A stretch of 64,000 nucleotides of DNA from Bidens hawaiensis (lineage: Eukaryota; Streptophyta; Magnoliopsida; Asterales; Asteraceae), in the NCBI GenBank assembly GCA_021521415.1, contig JAIQDT010000227.1:30001-94000 (forward strand). Direction: 5' to 3'. Made by a program: the position numbers and the translations under genes. Below the pieces are notes generated by a model that worked only from the letters and a program-made list of their open reading frames with translations, was not told the DNA's origin and made no database searches. Below are positions 44,502 through 55,651 of the stretch, piece after piece (position 1 is the first letter of the stretch; each line of letters starts with the position of its first letter).

Positions 44502-46763
44502 TGTCACACCCCAACCTACGACGGAAATGCTGGGGCGCGAACTGATTGCCACAGCTCTCAAGGTACTATAATGCAATATTTAAATGACAATATCTATTAA
44601 TTTTATTCAATTTTCAAATAAATGAAATACAAAATATAACTCATTAAACAAACAATAAACAAAAATTTAATTCTTGATTTTATCTTTTCTAACATAATTC
44701 TCCACTAAATCTTCACAAAGTCTTGCAACTAATTCAAGCGATAACCTGCATATGCGTATAAAATAGAATTTTGTCAACAACACATGTTGAGTGAGTAACA
44801 CACCAGTTTAGTTGTACATATAGTATATATAACAAAATACGTAGCTGCAACAAGTCATATGAGAATAACAAAATAATCAAATGAGCAAGTATAACTGAGA
44901 TGTCGAGAAGCACAAAGGCAAACGACTGGCGTATGATCATACTAGACTGAGATTATGTTGGACCTCTCCGAATGCGAAAGCATACAAAGCAAATAAGCAC
45001 ATAAACAAGTAAGGTATAAGTTGTTAACACATAAGACAAAGTTGCAGTTTTAAGTATAAGTATATAATGAGAAATATATTTATGCATATGTCCCCAAAAT
45101 GTGAGAAAACAAGTAAAATAGGGGAATGTGGTACTCACCTCGATAGACGAACACAAGTGAAAATGGAATATTTAGAGTGATGATTGCGGATCATGCGTTG
45201 ACGATAAAGCCTAATAAGGATATAGAATACAAAGGTACTAAGTTAATGAATCGAATAGGAGAGTCGATAGTTATAATATTTATTATGTTTATATTGTATT
45301 ATTAGTTCTTAAAAATCCTTATAAAAATATATCATAATATATTATAATATTTTATTATACATAAAAATATTATATAAGTAAAATACATCCTTTGAAATTA
45401 ATTAATTTGCCAAAAATATAAGTATAAGAATTTCCCTTTTTAATATATATTAACCCTACAATCCAAGGTATAAATTGCATGGTATTAATTATACATGCCC
45501 ATACATATATGTATATCTACATATACATATATATACAAAAATGAATCTTTACTCATAGTCGGTTTTATAAAATACTAAAGTATAATATATATTTTAATTA
45601 TATTCTTTAAATAAACATCCTTTTTAAATTAAAACATTTAGCAAACTTTTAATAATCCAACATATATACTTATATGTAAATATATAATTTTAAAAAAGGT
45701 TCGGAAAAAGAATCGGTTAACATGTCGGTTTTTAAGATAAAATACTGCTAAATTAAATACGAGTATTATGAAGTTAGTCTTTATTTAAAATAATCTTAAT
45801 TAGTTAATGTTACTATTAATATATTTATTAATTGTTTAAAAAAAAGAAAAATAACCAAAATCATCAAAAATATCGGGGTGCAGGAGTCCAACCCGCGACC
45901 ACCACCCTGTAAACTTTGTGTTTAACCAACTGGGCCAACCAGTTCATGCGTAAGAGATTAGAAACCATGTAATAAAACATATCTTAAAGAACCCCAATAG
46001 CTCAAGAACCCTAACAATCTTAATCGTTAAATCCGATAAGCTTTTGATCAAAATAAGTTAGGGTTAGTGAAGAGCATCCAAGGCCGATCAATACTGTGTA
46101 ATTTAATTACCTTAAAGATGTTCGTTGATGTGCTAATTGAACAGACCAGTAGCCGGCCAAAGAAGAAGACGAACCAGTCATTAAACAATAATGAAAACAG
46201 AATTAAAGTTAGGGGTTATGATGGCACTGCAAAGGGGGTGCTATATGCGTGTTTTACTGTATTAATATGGTAGACTTAATATATATCAATAGACGGGTTA
46301 AAGACGGATCACTAATAATATCAATTCGTATTGCTTAAGATCGAATTTCCTAATTCCTTACATCGGTGGACTCTATTTGGCAAGAAGAATAATATCCTTG
46401 ATTCAATTTCCAAGTTTGCTACGAAAATTATGGTCCAAGCTAGCCCATTGCGTATTCGGGTACAAGAAACTAAATACGGGTCGTGGTTTGGGTTATGGTT
46501 ATCCAGAAAATAAATGGGTCATAACAAGGTTACAAAATGGACCCTGGAGTTTGAAGGTGGGTACAATATAAGCTAATGGTTTAAGTTTGGGTTAAATATT
46601 AATATAAATCAAAGTAGTTATATTTATATTAATTAAATATGATAAGCAAATATTAATAATATAAACTTGAATAACGCGATACGTTTATCGATAAAGTTAC
46701 CCGAACTTAAAACGAGTCGGGTCAATGAATAAAAATATTTTTTTGGAAAACCGTGTTGTTACA
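44502..46763 (-). mobile_element. SOLO-3: 2.26-kb solo LTR in TEK-1 5' LTR
   Basis: On the minus strand it begins TGTAACAACACGG at 46763 and ends GGTTGGGGTGTGACA at 44502, with GGTCC at 44497-44501 and 46764-46768. The 3' terminus resembles that of SOLO-2 (GGGGTGTGACA), suggesting related families. It is AT-rich with no gag-pol or repeated ends, hence a solo LTR. It includes a tRNA-like stretch near 45875-45950. Confidence 0.8.
45875..45950 (-). repeat. tRNA-like stretch in SOLO-3
   Basis: On the minus strand GGCCCAGTTGGTTAAACAC looks like a pol III A box with D-arm, and CGCGGGTTGGACTCCTGC like a B box with T-arm, with the usual spacing. I could not fold a convincing acceptor stem, so this is a tRNA-derived relic rather than a tRNA gene. 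Confidence 0.35.
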
Positions 46764-47931
46764 GGTCCGGGGGCAGCGCCCCTGGAAGCGGGGTTCTAGG
46801 GGCGGCAGAGCCCCTGGCTGGGGTTAAGCTGCCAGATCAGCTTGGAAAAATTTTATGTTCATTAACTGTCTTAACACATTTTCCATTAGGATTTCATGAT
46901 AATATTTAATTGTTAACCTCTCAATCCTCTAAGGTATCTTCTATAAATTAATAAAGTTCAATGGTTATTTTGTAATTAATTCATTCTTTCTCTAAGTTCA
47001 GGGACTGTTCTGTCATTTATCAAACTTCTAGTTCATTACTTGGTTCTTAACGAATTGGGTTCATAATGAATGACTCATTCGTTACCTTATAACAATTTGA
47101 CTATTATAACGAACTGGTCCACATAACGTAACGAATTGGTACCGAACTGGTCCTTTGACGAATTGAACTTCTTAGCGAACGACCCCTCTGTAACGAATTG
47201 AACCTTCTAGTTCGCTATCTCCTTCTAACGAATGGTCATAATGAATTGGGGTTAATTCGTTATCATTTCCATAACGAATTTGGATACGAACTAGGGCTAG
47301 TTCGTTAAGCTTTCGCTAACGAATCACCTGACGAATTACCTCTAGTTCGTTAACTCTCCGTTAACGAACTAGGGTTAGGTCAGAGAATGTCAGAAACATT
47401 CTCTGACATTCTAACCTCGTACTCGTCGCCTTTCCGGCGCCGTCGTCGCCGGAAAACCATGGGTTCGCCGGAAAAACGTGGTTTACCCTTATTTACACTA
47501 TTTTCACCGTTTTTCGTCTCGTTCGATCCAGATCTGAGTTAGGGTGACCCCGATTCCATCTGAATCTCTTGACTTTAACGGTTTGGGGTGTTGGCTCGTC
47601 ATTTTACGACTAGATCTAGCGGTTTGGGGCCCTACAATATCATACTATCATTACCTCGTGTTGACGCTCGGTTTCTTGGTGATATTGGCTAGAGAGAGAG
47701 AGAGCTTAAGTGTGTGTTTTGGGTGGTGTATGGAATATGAGTAAATGAATGGATTAAGTGTTAATTATTGTTTATATATTATGGATCATGGGCTTAAGCC
47801 CATGGTCTTTTCTCTCTTTATTTTAACCCAAGTCCATAACTCATATTTATTTAACTCAACACAAGCCCGACTCATAATAACTCATAATTTATTTAATTAA
47901 CCGAAATGAGAAAACAGGATGTTACAAGGTG

Positions 47932-48729
47932 CGAGATAGCAAGAAAAGGGAAAGACCCTCGGACAGTGCATTGAAGCTGATCCAAAACGAAAAAGGTGAA
48001 TACGTCTCAAACTTTACAAACTTGTTTCAATCGAGTCAAATGAATTAAATAAAAAGAATTACATGGGATTGCGTGTCTCTAAAACGTTATAAACAAAAAT
48101 AAGCGCTAGCCCTCAGGATGTCTTGCACGTTTGTTTGGATCCTTACAAATGTGGAAAAATGACGGTGGGCACACTGCGCCACACCTGTTCGTATGACGCT
48201 TTCCATGAGGGGAGCATGACCATGTGTATATGTATGGTACCTAACTAGTGTCGAACACTGCGGTGTTTGCTGGGGTGTTTTGTGTGAACTTTATTTATAA
48301 TTGTGTTATGTTTTAAAGCATGACTATTCCTAAGCCACGATGGGCTGGACATAACTATGTCTCGAGGGGTAATCAAGTAAAAGAAAATATTTTAGCGTCA
48401 ACATATTCACCAGCATGTGTTGCTGACGTATTTTCTAAACATTTTGCAAGTAATCAAGAATAGGCTTGGAAGCTCGAAGTGCTCAAGATATCCGATGGCT
48501 CGGATCGTTTTGTTAAACTTAAGTTATAAATGGTGGTTTTGTAAATAACAAGTAATCTTACTCAAACACTAAAGGGAACTTTTAATTTTGTCTTTTGTTA
48601 ATGTAAATATTATATTTTAAATCCACATAATATAAAGACTTCCGCTTTTAATCCGTTAACTCTAATTTATTTACAAATGTGGTACCAACATATGTTTCAT
48701 ACGCCTAGGCCGTGGTCTGGGGTGTGACA
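47932..48729 (+). repeat. SOLO-2, 3' portion
   Basis: It continues SOLO-2 after the AGGTG duplication and ends GGTCTGGGGTGTGACA, followed by TAAAA. No reading frame. Confidence 0.75.
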
Positions 48730-48944
48730 TAAAACATTTCTTCATCAAAGGATAATTGCAAAATAACCATGTATTTTACCAAACTAAATCACATGTTCAA
48801 CATAATCATCAAGTAAAACAAAGCTTCTTCATAGATTTTAGATGGTAAATGGAGTTTAGCTCCTAATGAGCATGGTTATGAACATTAAAAGAGATGAAGA
48901 TAACAAACACATGATCAAAATAGAACAGTCTAACTAAATTTTGG

Positions 48945-49457
48945 TGTGAAGTCCTGTCTAGGATCTAGTCGCGTCTATACATCAATTAAATGATAAACAC
49001 GAGATCGATCGATCGATATGTTAAATAGATAGTTTATTGATAATTATAGAAGTACATTATTGTGGATAATAATAACTAATGGAGAGAAAATAACTTACAC
49101 TTGGATCTCACATCTCTCGTGTGTGTGATGTCTCTACAAATGAGCATGGATCTGCCTATTTATAGACAATATGCTTCCATTCGTTAAGTTAAGTCTAATT
49201 TGTTATATCTTTATAACGAATTAGACTCCATTCGTTATGATTCCATAACGAATGGTAATAACTTAACTAACTAGCCCTCATTCGTTATGCTTCCATAACG
49301 AATGGGCTTATACCTTAACGAACTAGTCCAGATAACTAACGAATGGACCTCATTCGCTATACAATCCATAGTGAATGGGCCATTTTACATTAAATAAACA
49401 ACCTAGACTATCTATAACTTATTCGATTGCTACGGACACCAAAACCGTGCACTAACA
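48945..49457 (-). repeat. Solo Sirevirus LTR (513 bp)
   Basis: On the minus strand it starts TGTTAGTGCACGGTTTTGG, the start of the SIRE-1 LTR, and ends near ACTTCACA. The length is close to the 509 bp of SIRE-1, but the interior is diverged. Flanks TTTGG and GTTGG agree at four of five bases. It has several TTCGTTATG / CATAACGAA stems (one perfect 12-bp stem at 49228-49239 with 49244-49255), then a TATAAATA box (49157-49164, minus). No internal element DNA is attached. Confidence 0.75.
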
Positions 49458-49639
49458 GTTGGATGAGTCTTCCTTCTTAAATGATGATGGATGATGATGA
49501 TGATAATGGATAATGATAACCTCCAAGCCTTCAAACTCATCACAAGATCTTCAATATGAGTGTAATGTGAGTGTTTTTATAAGAGAAACCCGTATGGAAC
49601 TTATCTTCAAGCACACTTGATGAATACAACATGATCCTC

Positions 49640-49905
49640 TATTTATAGGCAGGCACGGCCCCGTGTCCAGTCGCATTAAATGCTTTGTCAGATCGTACAT
49701 GCTGACTCACCACGGGGGCGTGCTTCCTGAGGCACGGCCCTGTTCTTTCTGGTGATCTGTTATATTTCTTTTGTCTATTCTGAAAGGTGACCACGGCCCC
49801 ATGCTTCCTGAGGCACGGCCCCGTGCTTAAGTGTTCAGTATTTTGTCTTTTCTTGCAGATTTTTGTCTTTTCTTTCATAGAGAATCACGGGGGCATGTTT
49901 AGGGG
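49640..49905 (-). promoter_or_regulatory. SOLO-1 LTR promoter with CACGGCCCCGTG array
   Basis: The minus-strand TATAAATA (49640-49647) is preceded by about eight copies of a CACGG / CCGTG motif. One is a perfect CACGG-CC-CCGTG dyad (49654-49665), only six bases from the TATA box. Confidence 0.6.
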
Positions 49906-50104
49906 GCGTGGTCAAGTGATTTCTTGGGTTTTCTGTCATTTTTCTTTGGCTTTTCACTTGTTTCTTCGTTTAAGGCTTGGATTTACCTGTAAATACATTT
50001 TAATATGATAAGTAGCCTTTTGAGCTATACTATTTGATAGAAGTTGCAGTTTTTAGAGAATATTTGATGCTAAAAAAATGTATAATTTTATATACATCAT
50101 TCTA

Positions 50105-50697
50105 TCAGCCCAAAGAACATAAGGGAGTTCCTGACCCCACTTGCCTTTCTTGGATCCTAATTTCTTCTTCAAGTTGTTGATGATTATCTTGTTGCTTGAT
50201 TATGCTTGACCATTGGTTTGAGGATGAACTGGTGTAGAAGTGATCATCTTGAAGCCCCAACTGTCACAAAAGTTAGTAGTTCTTTTCCCAATAAACTGGG
50301 ATCCATTATCACAAACAATTTCAGATGTGATACCAATTCAAGTTATAATATTTATTTTAATGAAGGATATAACTTCCCTTTCTCGGACTTGCACGAATGC
50401 TTCTGCCTCAATCCATTTAGAGAAGTAGTCTGTCATAGCAAGCATAAAGACCTATCCAACTTGTGCTTTTGGTAGCTTGCCTATAATATCCATTCCCCAT
50501 TTCATGAAAGGCCATGAAGAGGATATAGGATACATTGGTTCTGCTGGCTGGTGAAGAATGTTTTCATGCCTATGGCAAGCATCACACTTCCTAAGCATCC
50601 TGGAGAATAATGTTCTTCCCCCTGTATGGTTGCCGCAATCACCTTTGTGTAAGTCTTGAAGCACCTCTTGTATTTCAGGATTCTCAATGCATCTCAA
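50105..50697 (-). pseudogene. TAT-B integrase, N-terminal and core part
   Basis: On the minus strand: zinc-binding end (LHKGDCGNHTGGRTLFSRML, CDACHRHE), then [17 protein letters not shown] with the first core Asp, a DNGSQFI-type motif and PVHPQTNGQA near 50250, and LPYVLWADR at the SOLO-1 junction. Frame changes near 50450 and a stop after NGQA break it. The C-terminal part lies at 11800-12199. It would insert element DNA into the genome. Confidence 0.8.
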
Positions 50698-50805
50698 GTA
50701 GGGACCTACAAGAGACTTTCTATATGTAATATCTTGTAAAATAATGAATTGTGATACCTTTATTCTGAAAGCTTTATGGTTCTCCCCTGTAGGGATTTCT
50801 CCATC

Positions 50806-51864
50806 TTAGAGGAATTTCTTGATTGGAAGGATCCAAGATCCAGCTTTCGGAGAGGATGAATGATCCTTAAGTTCTTCTGCGCAATCCGTTGTCACCTCCG
50901 TAGCTTCCTGTTCTCCAATTTCTGGAGACAATATGTGAATGATAGATATCTTTACATCATCCAGGATCTTCAAGGGTGATTTTAAGTTTGCTATGGCATC
51001 TGCCTCGGCATTTTCTTCTCTCGGCACCTGCATGATACTAAACAACTCGAAGGATTTCGCTAATTCCTTCACAATTTCTAAATACTTGATCATATTCTCA
51101 CCTTTCACGGTATAAGAACCGTTAAAGTGGTTAGTTATAAGTAAAGAATCTATATAAACTTGAAGATACCTGATCCTCATTTGTGTGGTTAAAAGTAAAC
51201 CTGCGATAAGTGCTTCGTATTCTGCCTCATTGTTGGCGACTAGAAATTCACATGCAATGGACTGTTGTATTATGTCCCCCTGTGGCGATTTCAGTAATAT
51301 GCCCAAACGTGTTCCTCTTACATTGGATGCTCCATCTGTGAAGAGGACCCAAGGATCCTTGGTTTCTTCTAGTTGCTGAACTTCTAGTTCAGCTTCCTTT
51401 TGCATGTCACTACTGAAATCAGCCACAAAGTTTGCAAGCGCTTGTGACTTAATGGTTGTTCTAGGCTCATATTGAATATCATATGCACTCAACTTCACAG
51501 CCCACTTGGCCATCCTACCTAATAATTTTGGCTTTCTACGCACATTCTTAACATGATAGTTAGTCTGTAAAATAATAGTATGTGTTTCAAAATAATGTCT
51601 CAACTTGCTTGAGGCCATAATTAAAGCAAGAATTAATTTTTCAATGTGAGAATACCTGACCTCTGCGTCTAAGAGGCTTTTACTTATATAATATACTGGA
51701 TGTTGTTGACCTTCATGATCCTTGGCCAGAACAGCACTGACTGCATTACCTGAAACAACTGAGTATAGGGACAATGGTTCACCATCTATTGGCTTCATCA
51801 AGGCTGGTGTTGAGGATAGATAATCCTTAAGAGCCTTCAGCGCATCCTCATGCTTTGAGTCCAT
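50806..51864 (-). pseudogene. TAT-B RNase H pair (gypsy RH plus archaeal-type RH)
   Basis: 352 residues open. The first domain (about residues 1-155) is the usual gypsy RNase H, degenerate, with EPLSLYSVVSGNAVSAVLAK and HPVYYISKSL. The second (about 170-300) is a separate RNase H with FTDGASNVRGTRLGI, NNEAEYEALIAGL, YIDSLLI and AEADAIANL. Two RNase H domains in a row are typical of the Tat lineage (Ogre, Grande, Retand types). It is part of a polyprotein with RT; the start overlaps the end of the RT frame, so a frameshift separates them. Confidence 0.85.
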
Positions 51865-52883
51865 TCAAACTTCTTGTTCTTCCTGAATATATCATAGAAA
51901 TCTTTGCACTTCTCTGAGAATCTGGAAATGAATTTTTTGAGGGCAGCTATCCTTCCCATCAGTATTTGGACATCTTTAGCATTCACATTAGACTTCAAAT
52001 TGATGATGGTTTCAATATGCTCAGGACTTGCTTCTATTCCACTCTTAGTCACCCTATATCCTAGGAACTTTCCAGCCTTAACACCAAAATGGCACTTTGA
52101 CGGGTTCGGCTTCATATTGTACTGATCCAGAATGTTGAATGCTTTTTCAAGATCTTTGAGATGATCTGTAGCTTTCTTTGACTTCACTACCATGTCATCT
52201 ATGTAAACTTCCATGGTCTTTCCTAGCTGATCCTTGAACATCATGTTGGCCAATATTTGGTATGTTGCCCTTGCGTTTCTTAGTCCGAACGGCATAGCAA
52301 TATAACAATATATGCCAGTAGGAGTAATGAATGTTTTATCCTCTTGATCAGATGGTTCCATCTGAATTTGTTGAAATCCAGAGAAAGCATCCATAAAAGT
52401 GAGCATTTCATGTCCTGTCGTGGCATCCACCATGGAGTCAATGTGTGTTAAGGGGAAAGGATCCTTGGGACATGCCTTGTTTAAATCAGTAAAATCGACA
52501 CATACCCTCCACTTTTCATTTTTCTTAGAAACTACCACTACATTGGCTAACTGTCCTGGATACTTTACTTCTCTTATCATACTTGCTTTGAGAAGTTTTT
52601 CTACTTCTTGGATAATGATATTTCTTTCAGGCATAAATTTCCTCTGTTTCTAGTGGACAGGCCTGATAGAAGTATCTATCCCTAATTTATGCATAATAAT
52701 ATCTTTAGATATACCTGTCATATCAGAGTGTTTGAAGGAAAATGTTGACTTCCTTTGTTTGAGGAAGGGTGCCAAATCCTCTTCAATGTTGCTGAGGATA
52801 TTGGATCCTATATACACTTTTACATTTGGATCCTCATGGTCCAATGATACTTCTTTTAAATCTTTTTCCCAGACCTCCAGCAC
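51837..52883 (-). pseudogene. TAT-B reverse transcriptase
   Basis: The N-terminal linker at 52650-52883 (LKEVSLDHEDPNVKV) is followed after one stop by 265 open residues: EVEKLLKASMIREVKYPGQL, KNEKWRVCVDFTDLNKACPK, FSGFQQIQMEPSDQEDKTFI, MPFGLRNARATYQ, the catalytic YIDDMVVKS, and the thumb region ending in the connection to RNase H. The catalytic Asp pair is intact. The stretch corresponds to the RT that is cut short in TAT-A. Confidence 0.88.
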
Positions 52884-52907
52884 CTCTCTTGAATTGTGCT
52901 TTGATAG

Positions 52908-53450
52908 CTATGCGATGGTTTGTTTTGTAGTTGGCTTCATAGAGGAAGTATAGTAGTTCCTTGCTTTTGCTTGGTCACTACCGATCTTCACTACTCCCCA
53001 TGGGGTTGGGAGCTTGATACATTGATGATAGGTGGAAGCTACTACTTTCATCTCATATATCCAGCGCCTGCCAAGAATCACATTGCAACACGACAAGTTA
53101 TATATAACACAAAATTTTTGGAAAGAATTAACTCACTCGGTGTAAATAGGTAGCTTGATGTACCCCAGTGTGTTTTTGGTTTCTCCACTAAAACCAACAA
53201 GGACAGACGATCTTGGTGTGATTTATGATTTAGGGATGTTCATTTTCTTGAGTACATCGGCCTGAATTATCTTCGCTGAACTCCCGCCATCAACGAGGAT
53301 CCTGCGAACGTAGTGATTAGCAATAAATAAAGTAATGATCAAACCGTCATGATGAGGATCCTGAAGGTGCATGCGATCCTCTTCATCAAAGGTTATAACC
53401 CTGTGATCGGTTAACATTGTTGTCCGGATGGGTCTTTCACCATTCTCCAA
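52908..53450 (-). pseudogene. TAT-B protease
   Basis: Minus strand: MENGERPIRTTMLTDHRVIT, ADNHYV-like stretch then RRILVDGGSSAKII (retropepsin active-site Asp), then after frame breaks CNVILGRRWIYEMKVVASTYH. It is an aspartic protease of the retropepsin fold, which matures the polyprotein. Confidence 0.8.
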
Positions 53451-53468
53451 GTTGGTTTCCTTGACATT

Positions 53469-55565
53469 TCATTTCCCCGAGGACAATGAGGTTCCACAGA
53501 TGTCTGAACCCCCGGAGATAAAATTGATAATTTGTGCATCAGGTGGTGGTGAAGCGGCTTTTTGTGGGATTTCTTCAGGATCCTGGATCCTTGATTTCTT
53601 TTTTCCCATCAGCTCCTTGAAGTGACCCTTGCTCAGAAGATACCCAATTTCTCTTCTCAGACCGATACAATCATCAGTCATGTGGCCGAAATCTTCATAG
53701 AATGCATACCATTTGGACTTATCCTTGAAGGATGTTGATTTCTCATTCTTCTTCCGAGGCCATATTGTTTTTTCCCCAAGATCTCTCATAGCATGTATTA
53801 AGCCATGAGTATTAACAGAGAAGCAATGCTCGAGAATTTTTGGATAATCCTCATCATCATCGTCCTCTTCTTCTATCTCACAGACAGTTTGGTTGTTGAA
53901 CTTGAATAAGGCTTGGGATTGTTGATCCTGTATGAGGATCCTTGTTTCTTGTCGGGTGACTCTTGCTTTGTTGGAGTGCCCAATCGTTCTTGGATCCTTT
54001 TATAATCTCCAGTCTTATGAACCTGAGCGCCCTGTTCCTGACTTCATCTAATGTTCTGCATGGGGTCATAACAATCATCACAAAATGGGGAGCTTTTTTG
54101 TAACCCCATCTTGAATGCCTCAACAGCCGTAGCCATGTCAAAATTTGGGATTTCTAAGGCCTCCTTTCCAAACTTGGTGACAAAATCCCTTAAGGATTCA
54201 TCACGTGGTTGGACAATGCGATATTCACTAGTTAATTTCTCTAATTTTCTACTACAAGAAAATTGGCTATTGAATAAATTAACTAAGTGTGAAAATGAAG
54301 TAACAGCGTAGAGAGGAAGACTTAGCAGCCATTTGAGAGCGGATCCAAAACCTTTGCGCAGGCTGGCTTCTTTAAGACTTTCCGGAATGGGGTTGATTTC
54401 CATTCTTTCCCTGTATTGAGCCACAGGTTCCTCTGGATCCGTTGAGCCAACGTAAACCTTCATGTTGGGCGTTTGGAAGCGCTTCGGGATTTCAGCATCA
54501 CGTATTGGAGTAGCAAACCTTGATAGCTTATGGCATCCTTCTGGGATTTCAGGAATGGGTTGAACCACTCCTGGAGCACTGGATATCATATCCTTCAGTT
54601 TCTGTAGTTCTTTGGCCATGGCTTGATTGATCCTTGTATCCTGCATAAAACCAATGTTAGTGTCTAAATATATATGACTATAAATGTTACCTGTTTGTTG
54701 ATTAAATGTTGGCATCCCAGAAGAGTATCCAGGATAGGAAGCATCAGCTATGATAGTTGGTCCACCAGAGGCAATGGTCTGCATAGGGATGAAGTCTCCC
54801 TCATGAACTTCCGAAGACCTTTGATGTTGAAGTCCCGATGATCCTGGCTGAAGGATGGATGATCCTTGATGAAGGATCGAGGATACTTAAGTGTGCTGAC
54901 CCATGGATCCTGGTTGAAGGATGGATGATCATTGATGAAGGATCGAGGATCCTTGAGTGTGTTGAGCCATGGATCCTGGTTGAAGGATTGAAGACTTGGT
55001 GGAAGATCGAGGATCCTTGAGTGTGCTGACCCATGGATCCTAGTTGAAGGATTTAAGATCCTGGCTAAAGGATGGATGATCCTTGCTGGAGGATCGGGGA
55101 TCCTTGAGCGTGCTGACCCATGGATCCTGGTTGAAGGATAGAGGATCCTGGTTAGAAGATTGATGATCCTTGTTGAAGAATGGAGGATCCTTGAGCATGT
55201 TGAGCCACAAATCTTGGAGTGGTGAAATCCAGCATCCTTGGTATCAAGGGAGTCTAATCCTCCACTGGCCTCTTTGTCTTCTTAAGATCTTCAATTTCGC
55301 GTAAGATCTTTTGGTTGGTCCTGTTCTGCTGCTCCATGTACGCCTTAACCTCTGAAAACATAGCAGAAACATCATTGTTAGAATTTACCATAGAAGTGGC
55401 AGCAGTGGTCTTTCAGCCTTGGAAGACTGGAGTTTGCATCTTGCTCCCAGCAAGGTTGGTCCTCTGTACTCCCGCGAGTGGAGGAGGCATTGGCAATGAA
55501 TCTTTTGAGGAGAGAGCAACTGACGAAGGCATAGTGGTTGAAGCAGAGGTTTGTTGAGAGGCCAT
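53469..55565 (-). pseudogene. TAT-B gag
   Basis: Start at ATG 55565 (MASQQTSASTTMPSS), with a stop after VFQG near 55420. Repeat-rich region (54830-55200) with QGSS and GSSIL peptides; capsid-like domain in the open stretch 54044-54784 (YRERMEINPIPESLKEASL, SCSRKLEKLTSEYRIVQP, FVTKFGKEAL); C-terminal Cys/His stretch YAFYEDFGHMTDDCIGLRRE (53469-53789). Frame changes lie between these parts. Confidence 0.82.
54830..55200 (-). repeat. GGATCC-rich tandem repeats in TAT-B gag
   Basis: About six imperfect units of 50-65 bp built from CCATGGATCCTGGTTGAAGG and ATGATCCTTG blocks. It is the counterpart of 6590-6880 in TAT-A. Confidence 0.8.
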
Positions 55566-55629
55566 TGGTAATGGTATAGGTCGAAAAGGTTGAAAACTGA
55601 TAAGAAATCATCTGGATTAAAGCAGCACT

Positions 55630-55648
55630 TGCCCCACGGTGGGCGCCA
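55630..55648 (-). other. TAT-B primer-binding site
   Basis: The minus strand reads TGGCGCCCACCGTGGGGCA three bases after the 5' LTR end. It is a TGGCGCC-type site common in Tat elements. Confidence 0.8.
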
Positions 55649-55651
55649 AAT

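Larger units (their letters stand above)
14432..47926 (-). mobile_element. TEK-1: chromovirus (Tekay/Del-like) gypsy element
   Basis: Read on the minus strand: 5' LTR 43387-47926 (enlarged by SOLO-3), PBS 43372-43384, leader, gag-pol 42903 down to 38911, then the TEK-2 insertion, then the pol end (17379-16770), PPT and 3' LTR 14432-16723. AGGTG duplications flank it (14427-14431 and 47927-47931). Long LTRs (about 2.3 kb), a tRNA-Met-type primer site and a chromodomain-like pol end point to the Tekay/Del group of chromoviruses; the lineage name is an inference. Confidence 0.88.
43387..47926 (-). repeat. TEK-1 5' LTR with SOLO-3 inside
   Basis: Own sequence 43387-44501 and 46769-47926 (about 2.27 kb). 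It matches the 3' LTR in termini, the tandem array (about 43812-44035), the GC-rich block (46769-46835) and the TTCGTTAAC array (about 47030-47370). SOLO-3 sits in the GC-rich block with GGTCC on both sides. Confidence 0.88.
13177..48729 (+). mobile_element. SOLO-2: solo LTR in SOLO-1
   Basis: It begins TGTAACATCGTGAAAG at 13177 and ends GGGGTGTGACA at 48729, flanked by TAAAA on both sides (13172-13176 and 48730-48734). Its own DNA is 13177-14431 and 47932-48729 (about 2.05 kb), interrupted by TEK-1. It has no gag-pol, PBS or second LTR, so it is called a solo LTR. A CpG-rich inverted-repeat array (13293-13535), a TATAAATA box (13549-13556) and a pyrimidine-rich leader fix the plus orientation. 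Confidence 0.8.
12200..50099 (-). mobile_element. SOLO-1: solo LTR in TAT-B integrase
   Basis: On the minus strand it begins TGATGTATATAAAA at 50099 and ends CACACATCA at 12200, flanked by TTCTA on both sides (12195-12199 and 50100-50104). Only 12200-13176 and 48735-50099 are its own DNA; the rest is SOLO-2 with its contents, plus a solo Sirevirus LTR. The own length is about 1.8 kb, with no internal coding region, PBS or second LTR, so it is called a solo LTR. A TATAAATA box on the minus strand (49640-49647) supports the orientation. The style (GTATCGATCCGTGGACA block near 12370) recalls Athila-type LTRs, with low confidence. Confidence 0.8.
48735..50099 (-). repeat. SOLO-1, 5' portion
   Basis: Minus-strand U3 to R region of SOLO-1, from TGATGTATATAAAA at 50099 downward. 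A CACGGCCCCGTG array (49654-49905) lies just upstream of a TATAAATA box (49640-49647, minus). It is interrupted by a solo Sirevirus LTR (48945-49457). Confidence 0.75.

Noticed and set aside
46067..46571. Overlapping open frames in SOLO-3
   Set aside because: They share no motif with any family and lie inside a solo LTR.
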